A DNA stretch of 64,000 nt, taken from positions 124,001 through 188,000 of the forward strand of contig CANTFL010001360.1 in the NCBI GenBank assembly GCA_947650285.1. Direction: 5' to 3'. A program made the translations under genes and the position numbers. Below the pieces are notes generated by a model. That model ran no database searches, had not been told where the DNA came from, and saw only the letters and a list, made by a program, of their open reading frames with translations. Origin of the DNA: Hyaloperonospora brassicae. Its lineage: Eukaryota > Oomycota > Peronosporomycetes > Peronosporales > Peronosporaceae. Each line of letters begins with the position of its first letter. The stretch's first letter is position 1. Positions 11,501 to 23,995 of the stretch are shown here, in pieces.

Positions 11501-14500
11501 GTTATTAATACGTAAAGCCAAAATTATCAGGATGTTCTTTGCGCTCTAATAACACTAATATACGTGTTAATGCCTCGACACCGTAACGTATTCAACTACT
11601 TAAGCATTGGTCGTACTTCACAATCAGTGATATATATATATATATTCTAGATACTCTTGAAATTGAGACATCTCGTCAAAGGACACGATCGACATAAATC
11701 CGCTTTCAAAATGACCGCTCAGGTATATATCAATGATTATAAGTACAGGGAACTATGTAGCACCAGCGTAACATATTTTAGACAATGATTGCTCTTAATC
11801 CGGTGCGATGCTAAGGCCTTTGTTGTAGATATCGAGCAAACCATACCTTTGCGTGATCAATTACATTTCAAATAAGTCAGGGGATTATATATGCTAATAA
11901 TTTTCACAACTGTATCGAAAATCTCTGACTACGCCTTCGATGATGCTACTTTTTAGCTGATCCTCTGCTTGAAATGGTTCTAAATTCGTCAAAAGTTGAT
12001 AAGCAAAAATCATATTGCATACCTAGAAGCTTCAATCCTAGTAAATGTTGGGTATTTGAACCAAATACAAGTGATATGAAATGTATTATGTACATCGCGA
12101 TTAAGAGGCAAACATTCGTGTTGATGTTGTATGTATGAATCACAGCACGATCTATTAATGCTTTACGTTCTCTTATCGTGTATGGAAGAAATAGATGATA
12201 CAAAATCTACAGCGTTTACATAAGATATTCTCAAGATACGAAAATTAATAGCACACATTTATCTAAATATATGTTTCATTAAATGAAATGATTCAACCTA
12301 TTCATTTCTTTATATAGACACGACAGAATCGTACGCTTAAGATTTATATGTGTTGCGAAAATTGGAAAAAGGTATGTTGTATATCTTTAAATCTTCTTAA
12401 AATTGATACATAGATATCGTTTTAATGTAAAATTGGTTTGTAGAGTATATCGTTTCTTCGTTGCATAATAAATAGCATAAATAGAGGTTAAATAATTATT
12501 ATGTCTGGCGAAGCTTTAAGTTTTTAAACTTAACGGTAAAAAATAAAAACATAAGAATGTCGCGATTGGACTCTCGACCAAGTTGATTGTGCTTGGGATC
12601 TTATCATATGTAAAAGACTTAATTTGAATTCGATAACCAACTTATTTCAATTCTAGGTATGCATGAACCGAAACGATTTTTTACGTTACACGCAATACGG
12701 AATAACATTTTTGTTTTGCCCATACACTACTTTTTACGTATATTAAGTAAATCTATATTAATATAATTCATGCCCAGATTTATTTTCAGAATAATGATAG
12801 TAGGCCGGCTAATGCCAATGGCAAAAAATTTTAATTTTAGGGCTCGCTCATCGTTAATTTAGCAAGAACAGAATTCATAATATGAATAGGTAAGCATGCA
12901 TTATTGCCGAGTTCTATGTATAACTGGAAGTAGGAAGCAGGCCTCATTACCAAATTCAAGATTATTAATTATAAACGTAAAGAAGCAATGACTCTTTTAT
13001 TATCGCATAGCGCACTTTGATAATGCAAAGTTTGAAATTCCTGTTCATATTAGAATACGATATATCCCATATGGGCTAACCATAGCCATGGTTGAGCATC
13101 AAACCTAAAGGTTTGTAATCCGAATTAGTGACGATATGAGATATATGCACACATCTTTAAGTCTTATTCCTCATGGTTTGTCGTCCTATATAATATATTA
13201 ACTAAAATATGCATTGCAATATTCATTACGATAAGATCAGACAGTACACTATGGCAATATGATCTCGCCGTGCGCTGACGCCAAACCAATAATATTCGTG
13301 GTATTATTTGTCGAGCTTAAATACACGCTTCATTATAATGGCATGTACTTAAGGAAGATTCTTTTATAGAATTCTTTGAGGTCCATGCGATAATATTCCT
13401 TTTTACCAATATACTACGCTATGGTGTCCCGAGTGAATGGTAAATTGCAATACTGCCGGTAGGTACAAAATGTATACTGCTACATCCATATAATGATACG
13501 TGATGCTATCTATGATAACTTTCTCACCAACAGTTGTTCGACGCGCGCAAAGGATATGAGTGAAATGCAACATATTTAGTTTAACGCCAATATATGATAT
13601 AAATCATAAAAGTCTTGATGGGAAACATAGGTGTATAAATTTCATATAAATATGACCGACCGTTCGGTCGAATTTTAGTAGTATCACCTTTTTGCGCCCT
13701 TACAGTGTGCACGAGTTTTTGAGGCATTTGCTTACGCTGTAATCAGTGAAAGAAGCTACCACACTCATTTATTGTCAGTTGCACGTGTGAATACGATGTT
13801 TAGACTACGATTATAATCACTTATCAATAACTTTTCTCTTTCTTATGTACTTAAACATGCCTACATAAAAGCGCAACAACTTGACCATATTGATGTGCAT
13901 TATGTATCTTAATCATCCAACTATCATCTTAAGATCGATATGCGTGGGGTCCGTATATAACTATCGCATTCGGCATTTATTCCTGATAACCCGACGTGGT
14001 GACTGCATTTCTTTCTAGCATCTTCACTATCCCACTAACAGCCAATTAGGTGATGTCGGATACATCCTGTTGCAGGCATCGCACTTTTATTATACAACGT
14101 CGAAGACATCTTATTTTGATTTAAACAACATTGTATTATAATATGTCAGAACTAATGTCCGTTGTACTGTTAAAATCAACAACCTATATTAATTTTAACA
14201 AAGTGATAGCAAACCGAGTAGTGGATAGTCAAAGTGTTTCCTATTGCTGATGTTTAATTCAAAAACTAGACTTCAACCTTTATTAACTCATGAAATCCCG
14301 CGTGTTTTATTTCATATTGTCTTTATTCGTCGATTAGCAATTTTTTGGCAGAAATTTGGCTAGGTACGTATCGATGGAGGTAGAAAGTGCTGTACCGCAT
14401 CAGCGCGTAAACAGATACATCATTTGCTTACATACAGCAACAAATGTGTAGTTGATTGCTTTATAGTCATATGCAACGGAACGTGCAGATAGATTTAGAG

Positions 14501-17500
14501 GTTTTTAGGACACGGTAGTCAATTGAAATGGAAAGAGACACCAATGTATATAATCGACTTCTGACCTTTTTTCTGTACACAATCCACACTAATACGCTTT
14601 AAATAAATGCTCAATGTGCTTGTACATCGATAGTTAAAGGCTTACTATGTTGATCTTGTAGTCTTTATCCCCCGATAAGTATAATAGACCTGCTATAATA
14701 TATGTCTATAATGGACGTACTGTCAATTCGTAGACAATAATTCATTGGAATGTAGACGCGTCTATCACTAACTGAGGTGGGAACCATCAAGTCATGGAAT
14801 TATATAATAAATAATTTATCAAAGCAATTCCTTTTACTTCCACCCATAAGCAAGCAAATTTTCTCAACATCATGTATAGTGCCTCACCGAATTTATGGAT
14901 AACTATACAAGCCATCGCCTGATATTACACTAGCCTGATATTACAATTACTTTAGGTTGTGTTTCAAGGTCAAAGATACATTATTGCCCTGTGTTTTTGA
15001 TGCGATTGAGGGCGTTTGTAGATAGCAACGTTTTTAAATTTTATTGACATTGAATCCCACTTTTTGCAACACACACATGTATCGAACGCTCACCTACCAA
15101 TGCTCAACCCTTGATAATATGAATTATAAGAAGACAACTGCAGCATGAGCAAGCAGGGCTTGTCTTACTGAGCAAAACATATGTTAATTCATTAATAAAG
15201 TCGGAATTTAGGTTTTTTTCGCATCATCATCAAGAAATGTACTGAGCTGGAGTCTACGTACTCGAGCATTATCAACGCCAAGCTAAAGCGCTTTCTTCAG
15301 TACTCATTGGTAGAGGAGGCGTTAAATTTTGATTCCTGCAGTACCATCGTCATAGAACTGTTTTCACCAGACGTCTGAATTGCTCGAAAGCTCAATAATT
15401 AGCACTGTGTAGAGTATCCTGGTTGATGCCATCAAGTATATCCACGTATGGATGTACAATGTATATGTAAATTATTTATAAATCACACACTATCTGCATC
15501 CACGGCGACAAGGAGACCGGGTCGGTGGGAGGGTTTGAGCAAGTGTCATCATGAGGTAAAGACGATTGTTGTCGTGTATTTTTCCCGTGGTTTGCTCATT
15601 TTCAAAAATATTGGTAACTTTGGCTTGAATTTACGATGAGTGATTTTATTTTATTTTATTCAATTTGTAAATCATTTAAAGCGTGATACCTGATAGGAAG
15701 ATCGATTGGGAATAGTTGAGGAGCACAAAAAGAAATTGTGAAACACATTAATTCCATTTTAAAACTATAAATTCGATATCATATGCTGACACCTGTTATG
15801 GTGGCACGCAAAATCGTAGCTTACACAGCATTTTGCCTATGTTTCCAATAATCTCCACACACTCTCCTTCGGACAAGCAAAGACACCGGTGATTGAAATA
15901 GAATATAGAGAAGCATTTGATATTTTGTTGTAAAACATGAAGTGAAAGCATAAAAAACTTTGCAACGCTTTTAAAATTGGCTTCTTACGCGTGAAAAGCT
16001 ATAAAAATATATTCGCAACCTTGTGCCTGTGACTGGCATTTGCAAATAACTGGCAACTGACATGTAATGAAGGATAAGTTCCTTCTGATTATCGGTATCA
16101 GGCCATTTTAAATTGGCATAGAACCTTAGCTGACCAGCGTCAAGATGCAACCCCTTACGCGCGATGCGCCCTTATAAGCTATATCTATGGATTCCGGTAT
16201 AATTACCGCTTTTCGAAGTCTTTACCATCATTACCATCTTCACCAAGCTCTGAATTTCAACGAAAGAGGTGGAATTGTCAACACATACAAAGTTGACTAA
16301 CTGACATCATGATCTGCTCTTACTGACTCGATTAATTTTCTGGCTATTATGATCAAGACTGCTGCAACCGCATCGGACTGTTTGCAAAGGAAGCCACGGT
16401 ATTGATATCAAGAAAGAAGTTGAAGAAATGGCTTTCAAAAGTAGAATGAAAATTAGGAAGAGTAAGAGAAGAAGTAGAAAGCTCTGGCAGATACTGAAAC
16501 CAAGCTCGAACAGTTGCCGCACCGCAAATGATGGGTATTTTGTAAAATATCTTAGCCCTGTTGAAGAAGACAAGATTTTTCAGCGAGAGGTAATGCTTTC
16601 AGAAATTCTGGAGGCAGTGCAGGAGAAGGAGGAAAGGAACGAAGGTGGTGCAGCAGAGGAGGAGGCAATGTTAGTTGGCTTTACCAAGTACGAGACCATA
16701 TGCACTTTAGGTAATCCTGTACCTTTCTATATTTGTTTCAGAAAACTGTCTTTTTCGCCTACGATCTACTTCGCAACCTTCAGATTGACATTCGCATTTC
16801 TGAAATAAGCAAAAATTATCCTCGATGTTTGACCAGATAGAATTTCTTTTCTCATTAGATTGATACGCTTCCTCTATAAAATGTACATCTGGCCTTTCTC
16901 GGCGATTGGTCATAAGCTCTAGTATATTTATCATCTAACTACCATGGTCGACAACCTCCTGATATAATTTTGACGAAGTATAATGTATCGAGGGGCGACA
17001 GCAAAGCTACCGTACATTTTAATGAAATCAAAATGTTGTAGAAAGCTACCTGCAATACATACTCCCATTGGCATAAATAATGTAGATGTCAATGTATTGG
17101 GCTCTATTGAATACTCGATGGTATGGAGAGGACCTATGATTAGGTGATAATCCATTTTGATTCGAATCAAGCTATACAATAGCTTATATTATGTCGCTTC
17201 TGGTCTGCTTTAGATTTTTATAGCCCGTAGGAGTCAGAAAGAATGGCTGCAGTACTTTGCTGCGCACTGCTGTTTATGCATTTTTCAATAAATATTGTCG
17301 TGCTATATAAGCAATGCAGACGGTGGTGTCGGTCTATTTTGATAGTCATGCGCGGTTGAAGAGGGTAGCTCAGTTCTACATTTGTTATAACTTGGTCAGC
17401 ATGATTGCATCAGAAAAAAGAAATTGGAGGATATAGAAATTATCTATTGAACAAGACATAACCAAATTTAAATTTGCCGGTTATATTCGCTAAATTTCTA

Positions 17501-18260
17501 TCTACTCACGTTAGTGACGTGGGTGCAGCCTTCTTTATGAGATGTGCGCAGTGTCTTCTAAAAATGACAAAAAGTCGCTCAAAACCTTGATTTGCACCGT
17601 CAATTGTAATGCGCATCGTACAAGCCCACTGCTAATATGCACATGCACTTGCTAACGAAAGACGTTCATTACCATGATAGTTCAATGCTGAAGATACATA
17701 GCGAGGCATACACAGTGTCCTTTTCTGCATCTAATGCGCACATGCCCCGGCTTTGAGGCTTCTGGTTGCGTTTTTATCCTAGTTTGGTTTTGCGTTCAGC
17801 ATCACATCCGCTCGCTATACTACAAGTGCGACAGTCCATAATCTTTTCGATAGAAGCCTCTCTTCAATGTGGACACACGATCACTTGCGTTCAGTACAAG
17901 CTGAGCTACATTCGTCCACTTGTATCGCAATCGCGTCGATGTGAAGGGTATCTCAGTTTCTATGCGGCCCGATCGTTCGCGAACCAGATGCACTTTGTTT
18001 AGAGAAGCCTTGTTACTCCGTCGCCGCACGACAAATTAGTGTTGGGCGTTGCATCATACACATACTTGATCAGCACATATGTCGTGAAACTAGTTGTGAT
18101 TCTTGCGCATGCTGAAATTTGTTACATGCTGTACAGCCCAAAAACTCACCCAACGTCGACATGAGCGCGGCACTGATCCGCAAAGCACCTGCGATCTTTG
18201 CATCAACCGCTTGTCACGAATTTATCCATGCGAACAACGGTGCCGCTTCCTTGCATCGCA
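8560..18260. other. AT-rich gene desert
   Basis: About 9.7 kb of clearly AT-rich sequence without a convincing gene on either strand; the longest ORFs are about 90-126 codons and lack motifs. It contains short (TA)n runs (about 10911-10924 and 11632-11645) and a small local duplication of GCCTGATATTACA near 14919-14945. No tandem array of satellite size was seen by eye. The composition changes abruptly at both sides. It may be ancient decayed transposon DNA. Confidence 0.6.
16428..16808 (+). CDS. Unrecognised 126-codon ORF in the AT-rich block
   Basis: The first ~90 residues are charged, with a Lys/Arg-rich start and a Glu-rich region (EILEAVQEKEERN), unlike the surrounding random-looking frames. 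The last ~35 residues are hydrophobic and aromatic and could be read-through. No family is recognised and no neighbour supports it. It may be a remnant exon or chance. Confidence 0.15.
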   Translation: MAFKSRMKIRKSKRRSRKLWQILKPSSNSCRTANDGYFVKYLSPVEEDKIFQREVMLSEILEAVQEKEERNEGGAAEEEAMLVGFTKYETICTLGNPVPFYICFRKLSFSPTIYFATFRLTFAFLK

Positions 18261-18279
18261 CAACGATCCATGTGATAGA

Positions 18280-19010
18280 CGACACATCATTCCGGTAGCC
18301 TCGACTCGTTTGTCGGAGGTGTCTCGACGACTTCCGCCACTGCAGAAATCGTGTAGTTCATTTGACAACGTTGCAAGTCCTGAGCAGTTTCCACTGCCGA
18401 TCCCTGCCCCTGCCGCAGAATCCTATCGCTTCCCGCGTCCAGAGGGACGTCGACTGTTCATTGAGGTTACCATGAACAGCGAGCTAAGGTGCACGCAATC
18501 CTACTTTTTACTGGCCGAGAGTTTGTCACACAAGCAGAGCCAGCGTTTTGCGGTCTTGCAGCTCTGGCTATATGCTGAGTGCTCTGCAGATCGACTCTGG
18601 TCGGCTGTGGAAAGGGTCGTGGAGATGGTTTAGCTTTTGACGAGCTCTTTGACTGCCGCACGCGCCACTCCTTCTTGCCAAAGAGAAGGCATCTGCACGC
18701 CGGAGTTTACGTGTCTCGCGCACTGCAACGGCATTTTGACGGAGGAGGTACGTGCGACGAGCACCTTTACGCTGAGCTGTTTTGGCTCACTGTCAAACGC
18801 AGCTGCGCCACGAGCTTGGAGATTGTCACGCTTAGCTGCTGTCCTCAGGTGTCGAGTAAGAGTGGCGGTGGACACTTCTTGTGTATCAGGGGATACTGGG
18901 TGAAGCTGTCGCAGATGCAGTGCGTGGTTCAGTTTATGGGCCTACCTCGCGGGCGAGTGGTTTGAAAGACAGCACATGCAATGGACCCGTCACTCATACC
19001 GTACCAGCAG
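18280..19010 (+). pseudogene. Broken phytochelatin synthase copy
   Basis: This region aligns by eye with the intact phytochelatin synthase at 49408-50322. Matching pieces are EGRRLFIEV, the active-site region AEPAFCGLAALA (catalytic Cys still encoded in one frame), LWKGSWRWFS, DELFDC and RSCATSLEIV. The pieces lie in different frames with stops between them, so at least three frameshifts have occurred. The stretch that should carry the catalytic Asp (between GYH and AMQC of the intact gene, about 25 codons) is deleted, and the histidine region reads GGGHFLCIRGYW. It is an inactive duplicate; the divergence suggests an old event. Confidence 0.85.
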
Positions 19011-19577
19011 GTTTACCTGCGACGTGGAGACAGCGATTGCAGACGAGTTCCAGTTCGGCAGCTGCGTTGTATCAGTTCAGCAAGAAAGTAGTAGAAGCGG
19101 CTCGTATCGTGTCAAAAAACGCCACGACGCTGACGTTGTTTAGGCGCTTCAGTACGCATCGAGGACCCCGCAGCAGCACTGGTGCACACATTCGTACCAG
19201 CCTTTCCATCTGCAAGCGCTTCGTGCCTTTTTATCTCTTACAGAAGCCATGAGCTGCACCCCGACTCTTTGGTGGACCTGTAGGATGCGCGTCGTGTGCA
19301 CACCCCAAGTCAAAAACAAAGTTGTGGCGGATTCTGTCTGCGCTGTAGACAGCTGTCTGTCATTGACGACATGGGGCCCCGATAGACAGTTGTAGTGCCT
19401 TACGATACGACTACATCCAGAAGAAGCCAATTCGGTCACCGCGTTTTCATTGTTGATACCATTCACTCACTCTACGCTGCTACCAGTCCAACACCACCCA
19501 CTGCTACATTCGAAAACACACTCATCATACACACAGACAAATGATACGCGCTTGCGTCGTCCTGACACACGCCTTGC
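19011..19577. other. Intergenic between the PCS relic and the RWP-RK gene
   Basis: It may include the decayed tail of the phytochelatin synthase copy up to about 19.1 kb. Beyond that nothing is recognised; it presumably holds the 3' flank of the RWP-RK gene. Confidence 0.4.
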
Positions 19578-20444
19578 TCAGGCATAAGAGCTGTTGTTCA
19601 CGCAATGCTCGCCGTTCTTCTTCAAAAGCGACGCAATGGATGGCAGCGTAGGCGAGCCATGGCTCGGTCGAGGCCGTTGCGCTTGGTACGCGCTACTTGG
19701 CGTTCGCAGGTGCACTGGAGTTGGCAATCGAAACACGGGACGGTAGCTGTCTCTTAACCGAGTCGGACTCGCACCAGGCTGGTGGACCGACGTGGGGGTC
19801 AACAGATTGCTCAGTGGGGAGCACGGCTCAGAGAGCATGAGCTCAAATGCAGCTTTGCTGCTTGGACTCGCCGGTCCTTTGAGAATCGTCGCCAGCTTCA
19901 TTCGCTGCTTCTGGAGGTGGCCGGCGTACGACCGACGCTGCGCCTCCGACTCGCAGCACCGCAACGCCTTTTCAATCGACCAGATGCTCTTGTGGAGACC
20001 ACGAATCTGTCGGTGCGGCCACCGCGGCACGCCGTTTTTTCGGCAGATTTTCTTCATGAGTGTCATGCAAATGCCAAAGATGTTGGCCACTTCGGCCAGC
20101 GGCTTTTCAAAGTACGGACACAACATGTCCAGCGTAATGGACTTGGACGCGTTCGACAGTGCGCGCACGCGCTTCGTCAGTGGGGACTGAGCAGGCGGCT
20201 GGTGGAACGTCGCAGCGGGCGAAGCCATCGGCAGCACGTTCCGCGGGGTCATGAACGCCCGCGCAGGCAAAGCTTTCAGCGAAGGCAGCGCCATGCGCTC
20301 ATGTGCCGGACTCTTGACCAGCGTCGAGGAGGTCGCCGCCTGCGGCATACCTCCAAAGCCTCGACATTGGTATTGCTGAGGCTCTGGTTGAAACCACGTG
20401 CAAGTCGACGGATGCGGCAAACGGAGTGCAGGAAGGGCAGACAT
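19578..20444 (-). CDS. RWP-RK domain transcription factor
   Basis: The protein carries the RWP-RK signature GVPRWPHRQIR, preceded by EVANIFGICMTLMKKICRKN and followed by a helical KSIWSIEKAL segment. RWP-RK proteins are DNA-binding regulators of plants and many protists, and oomycetes have their own expanded set. The domain is at about residues 105-160 of 288. The rest is Pro/Ser-rich and low in structure. I start at the ATG at 20444 (MSALPALRL). The open frame continues upstream with ATGs at 20552 and 20840, but that part reads like a leader, and an initiator-like TTCATTCGG lies between 20552 and 20444. The longer start at 20552 would give 324 residues. No intron is needed. Confidence 0.85.
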   Translation of the reverse strand: MSALPALRLPHPSTCTWFQPEPQQYQCRGFGGMPQAATSSTLVKSPAHERMALPSLKALPARAFMTPRNVLPMASPAATFHQPPAQSPLTKRVRALSNASKSITLDMLCPYFEKPLAEVANIFGICMTLMKKICRKNGVPRWPHRQIRGLHKSIWSIEKALRCCESEAQRRSYAGHLQKQRMKLATILKGPASPSSKAAFELMLSEPCSPLSNLLTPTSVHQPGASPTRLRDSYRPVFRLPTPVHLRTPSSAYQAQRPRPSHGSPTLPSIASLLKKNGEHCVNNSSYA

Positions 20445-20516
20445 GGTACTAATGGTGACGGTGGTGGTGGTAGTGGTGGCAGTTGCCGCTTGGAGAGGGG
20501 GCCCTGGTGGCAAGAC

Positions 20517-20527
20517 GACCGAATGAA
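20517..20527 (-). promoter_or_regulatory. Initiator-like motif upstream of the RWP-RK start
   Basis: On the minus strand this reads TTATTCATTCGG, close to the oomycete initiator consensus (YTCATTYY). It lies about 75 nt upstream of the chosen ATG, a usual distance for an oomycete 5'-UTR. Inferred from sequence only. Confidence 0.35.
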
Positions 20528-20559
20528 TAATGAGGCAGCTCAACGTCGACATGGTCGCC

Positions 20560-23500
20560 GTAACTGTACCGTCGTCAAGCAGAGCGGTTTTCCAGACCAG
20601 AAAGCACCACCAGCTTGTGGGATGACAGCAGGCAGCTGGAAGCTGGAAAGACAGGGACAGCGGATCCAATCCACGAGCGCTGCACGTCCCCTCTGTTTGT
20701 ACGGCGCACAGAAAACCGGCCCTCGCGCAGATGGTTCTCGGGTAGATAGATGGTCGTCGCCAGCTGCTACCGGAGACTAGACGGCGCCGAAGCGAGCGAT
20801 CCGTTGCGACGCTGCACTCCGTTCCAGCACAGAGGTACATGAACGGCAGTAGGTGCGCCAAGTACTGGACGATCGCGTTGTCGCTGCCGTGATGTGGTCG
20901 GAAGAAGGGAAACAAAAGCACAGCCGACGGATAGTGCGCACGTCTTGTGCTCGACTACGGGCGTCAGGCTCTCTCGCGAAAGGACACTCTACCGTTGCTG
21001 CTGTTGCTGCTGCTGCTCGTGTGTGTGTGTAGTTTAGGTGGGAATGTGACGAAGCGCAGGCGCAGGAGCACGTCGCGACGCCACGCCACGTCAACAGCAG
21101 TCAGTAGCTCGGACAGCAAGCCAAGCAGAAGCAGAGGGAAGACGCCACCTGTCGTAACAAGTCAACACTGACGATTCGACAAAGCTCCGTAGCCGTCACT
21201 TGCTTTGCTGCAGCACATGTTGGCGCCCTTGTCACGGGCACGCAGTGTTCGTACGCACGGTCGCCAAAGGAGCTGGCTGAGTGCTCCAGGTGGCATCGCT
21301 CAAGGAGGTCGTCGGGCCTTTTCCACAGACAGTCGAGGATCGTTGACAGCAGCTGGTGGAGTCGCCACGCAGCTGATGATTGCCACCTCAGTCGTAGCTG
21401 CAGATTTGTGGCTGTGCGATTGGAAGCTCACGGGGTCGCACAGGAGCATCGTGTCCTTTGGCTGTTGAACGGGCGAACCATCTGGTCCGTCAAAGGACAC
21501 TGGCTCCACGGGGAGCACCAGACGTCACGCACGCAACCTGTCTGTCACGATGATCAACCGCAAGGCGTGGATGGGGGATGAGCGTGCATATGGGTGGGCG
21601 TCTTGCACGCCCGAAGACTCGCCTGTCTTGAATCCGCTCGTCTTGACAACACTGCAGGACAGGTGGCTGGGTTCAGTACCTGTGCCTCGCCGCTATGGGG
21701 CCAACTGGTCATCGCACAGGAAGTGAAGCAGTCCGTGCCTATTGCGAGCGTCAGCCTTGACCGAGTCTACCAGGGTAGCATGTGTGCATGAAAGGTAGTG
21801 AGTGGTCAAGACTTGCATGACGTAAAAGTGCTCCATCGTCTGGAAACCGGTGTAGCTGCCTCAGCCGAAACTCCATGATGTCGACTTACTCGGTTGCTTT
21901 CTAGCAGACGTGGTCATGTTCGTAGATGTCGTGCCTGTCTGAGGGAGTCCGGGCGCCTTGAAGGAGAGAAAGAAGGTCAAAGATCGATGGAGAATACCAG
22001 GGACAACTGTCCAGAAAGGCGCAGGCTGCAGCTCGTACAGTCTCAGCGCCTTCCTCGGCGAACATGGCTATGGTGATTGACATCGAGCCGTGCAATGCTG
22101 CCTCGGTCAGACGGTGGGAGGAATACCGCTGACTTGACTGAGCTACGCCATGCAATACGGTCCGAGATTGGCCTGAACACGTTCTGGTCTGCTCCGCAAA
22201 AGCTGCCCGCAGGCCGTTGATTTGGCGATGCAATATGCAGGGATCCCGGAAAGACGCGGGCATGTTGCAACTGGCTTCGACAAGCTAGCTTCCTCCACTA
22301 ATCTTGCAGGACGAATGGCCTTAGCTCACAGGGGAGGCACTCGACGTCACGCACGTGACGATCCAGTGCGAGCGGTATCGATCGTCAGTTCCCTACTGCA
22401 TGCTACTGAAGTCCAATCGTGCGCGCATCAATTACGTCGATCCAGTTTGTAATGCAACGCTTGTCGTCGTCGTCGTCGTCTTCTCGGCAACTTTCTCCGC
22501 GGTGCAAGCGCATTTCGGGTGCTGTCAAGCAGATGGCAATGTGACTCACGCAACTGAACGATATCCTGCGAGGTAGCGACGCTACGAGTGTCTGCAGTGC
22601 CTAATCGATATGGTCGTCTAGTCGTGCAGGGTGAAGGGGGCCCGGAGTTTACGATGAAATGTAAAGGTAGTGCTTGGTAAACATGTATACACCCAGTCTT
22701 GCAAGTAACACACCGCGGTGGTGAACACTGTGTGATCGCGTCGACACCTGCCGACTATGGAGACCGCAATTCCCTGCACTAGCATAAATTTGGCCCACGA
22801 GCAGGCATACATATGACTGTAATCGAGACACGGTCGACCTCGTCTCGCGAGCACGCCTTTCCTGTGCCTGTCGTCAGTTGCAGTAGCGCCTGTAAAGGAC
22901 GACACACTTTGGAGATGGTCAACGTACGGCAATTGAAAGGAGAAAACGTGCTCGATCCGTAGACGAAGACGGTCACGGTCACGACGACCTGTGCAGCAGA
23001 ACAACGGATCTCATTCTCGCCGAGGGAGTGCAATCACATAGAATGTCTCGAGGCAGCACCAGGAGCAGACCACTATTGTGCAACAAGCATGAGTCAGCCC
23101 TATCGTCACTGATCTTTAGATTGCTCGAAGGGTAATGTACCTGCTGACTCCCGGACGGTCTGCCACGCGCTCCAAGGTATGGCACACGCCCCTTTCTCCA
23201 TTCCATGTGGTTTGAGCTACCGTGGAAGTTGTAGTTATGTGGCGGGTGGACAGTGTCTCCTTGGGAATGACAAGCAACCCTCTCGTATCGCGGGAGACAT
23301 GGAATTGTTAATGGTCAGGTTTGGTACGCCGTCCGTCATCAGCAACGATCTGGCTGACCAGTGCTGGTATCATGTATGATATTGACATTCTAAGGGCACC
23401 ACCGCCGCGGCCACCCACATGCTGCGCTCATAATTGTAGCGAGCGAGGGAGGTCAGCGACGCAACGATGTCGAGCGACTTACTGCCATGTGCTAGTTATT

Positions 23501-23686
23501 GTCGAAATATCAGCCACCATTGTTGATGATATCTTCAACCGCGCAAAAAATGCAATCAAAGTTTGCTATCTCTCTTGCTGCGGAGAGATACAGAGAAGAG
23601 GTTAGCCTAAGCTGGTCGAAGACGAGAAAGCTAGAGAAAGACGAGGGACCGTGTAGCAATTACAAAGGCAATGTTCGTCGCGGAAT
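20560..23686. other. Gene-free stretch, nothing recognised
   Basis: GC-moderate sequence with many short ORFs on both strands (below 130 codons) and no domain. The open frame antisense to the RWP-RK gene is a shadow. A (GTC)n run lies near 22465. The stretch ends at the solo LTR nest. Confidence 0.45.
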
Positions 23687-23995
23687 TGTTCTGTAACGGG
23701 TTGAGCCTGTCACATGTCATTGATCGTCAAATGTAGCGCTGTGAATATTATCATGGAGGATAATATTCATTAAAGCAACCTGGATCAGGTAATATTGATG
23801 AATCATTTCCTTCTAAGGTAACGTTCGTGGACGCTCCAATTATTAGTTGATATCGATTATGGTATCCACCAAGTCAAGCACCACCCGCCGCTAGACGCGC
23901 GCAATGAGTGATGAGCGAGAAACCTACTTAGGAGACTGTAGTTTAATATATTTAAAATACGACAACGAGAGTTGACCGCAAAAACATACCATAAC

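Noticed and set aside
19782..20780. 332-codon plus-strand ORF
   Set aside because: Antisense shadow of the RWP-RK gene; Arg/Gln-rich with no motif.
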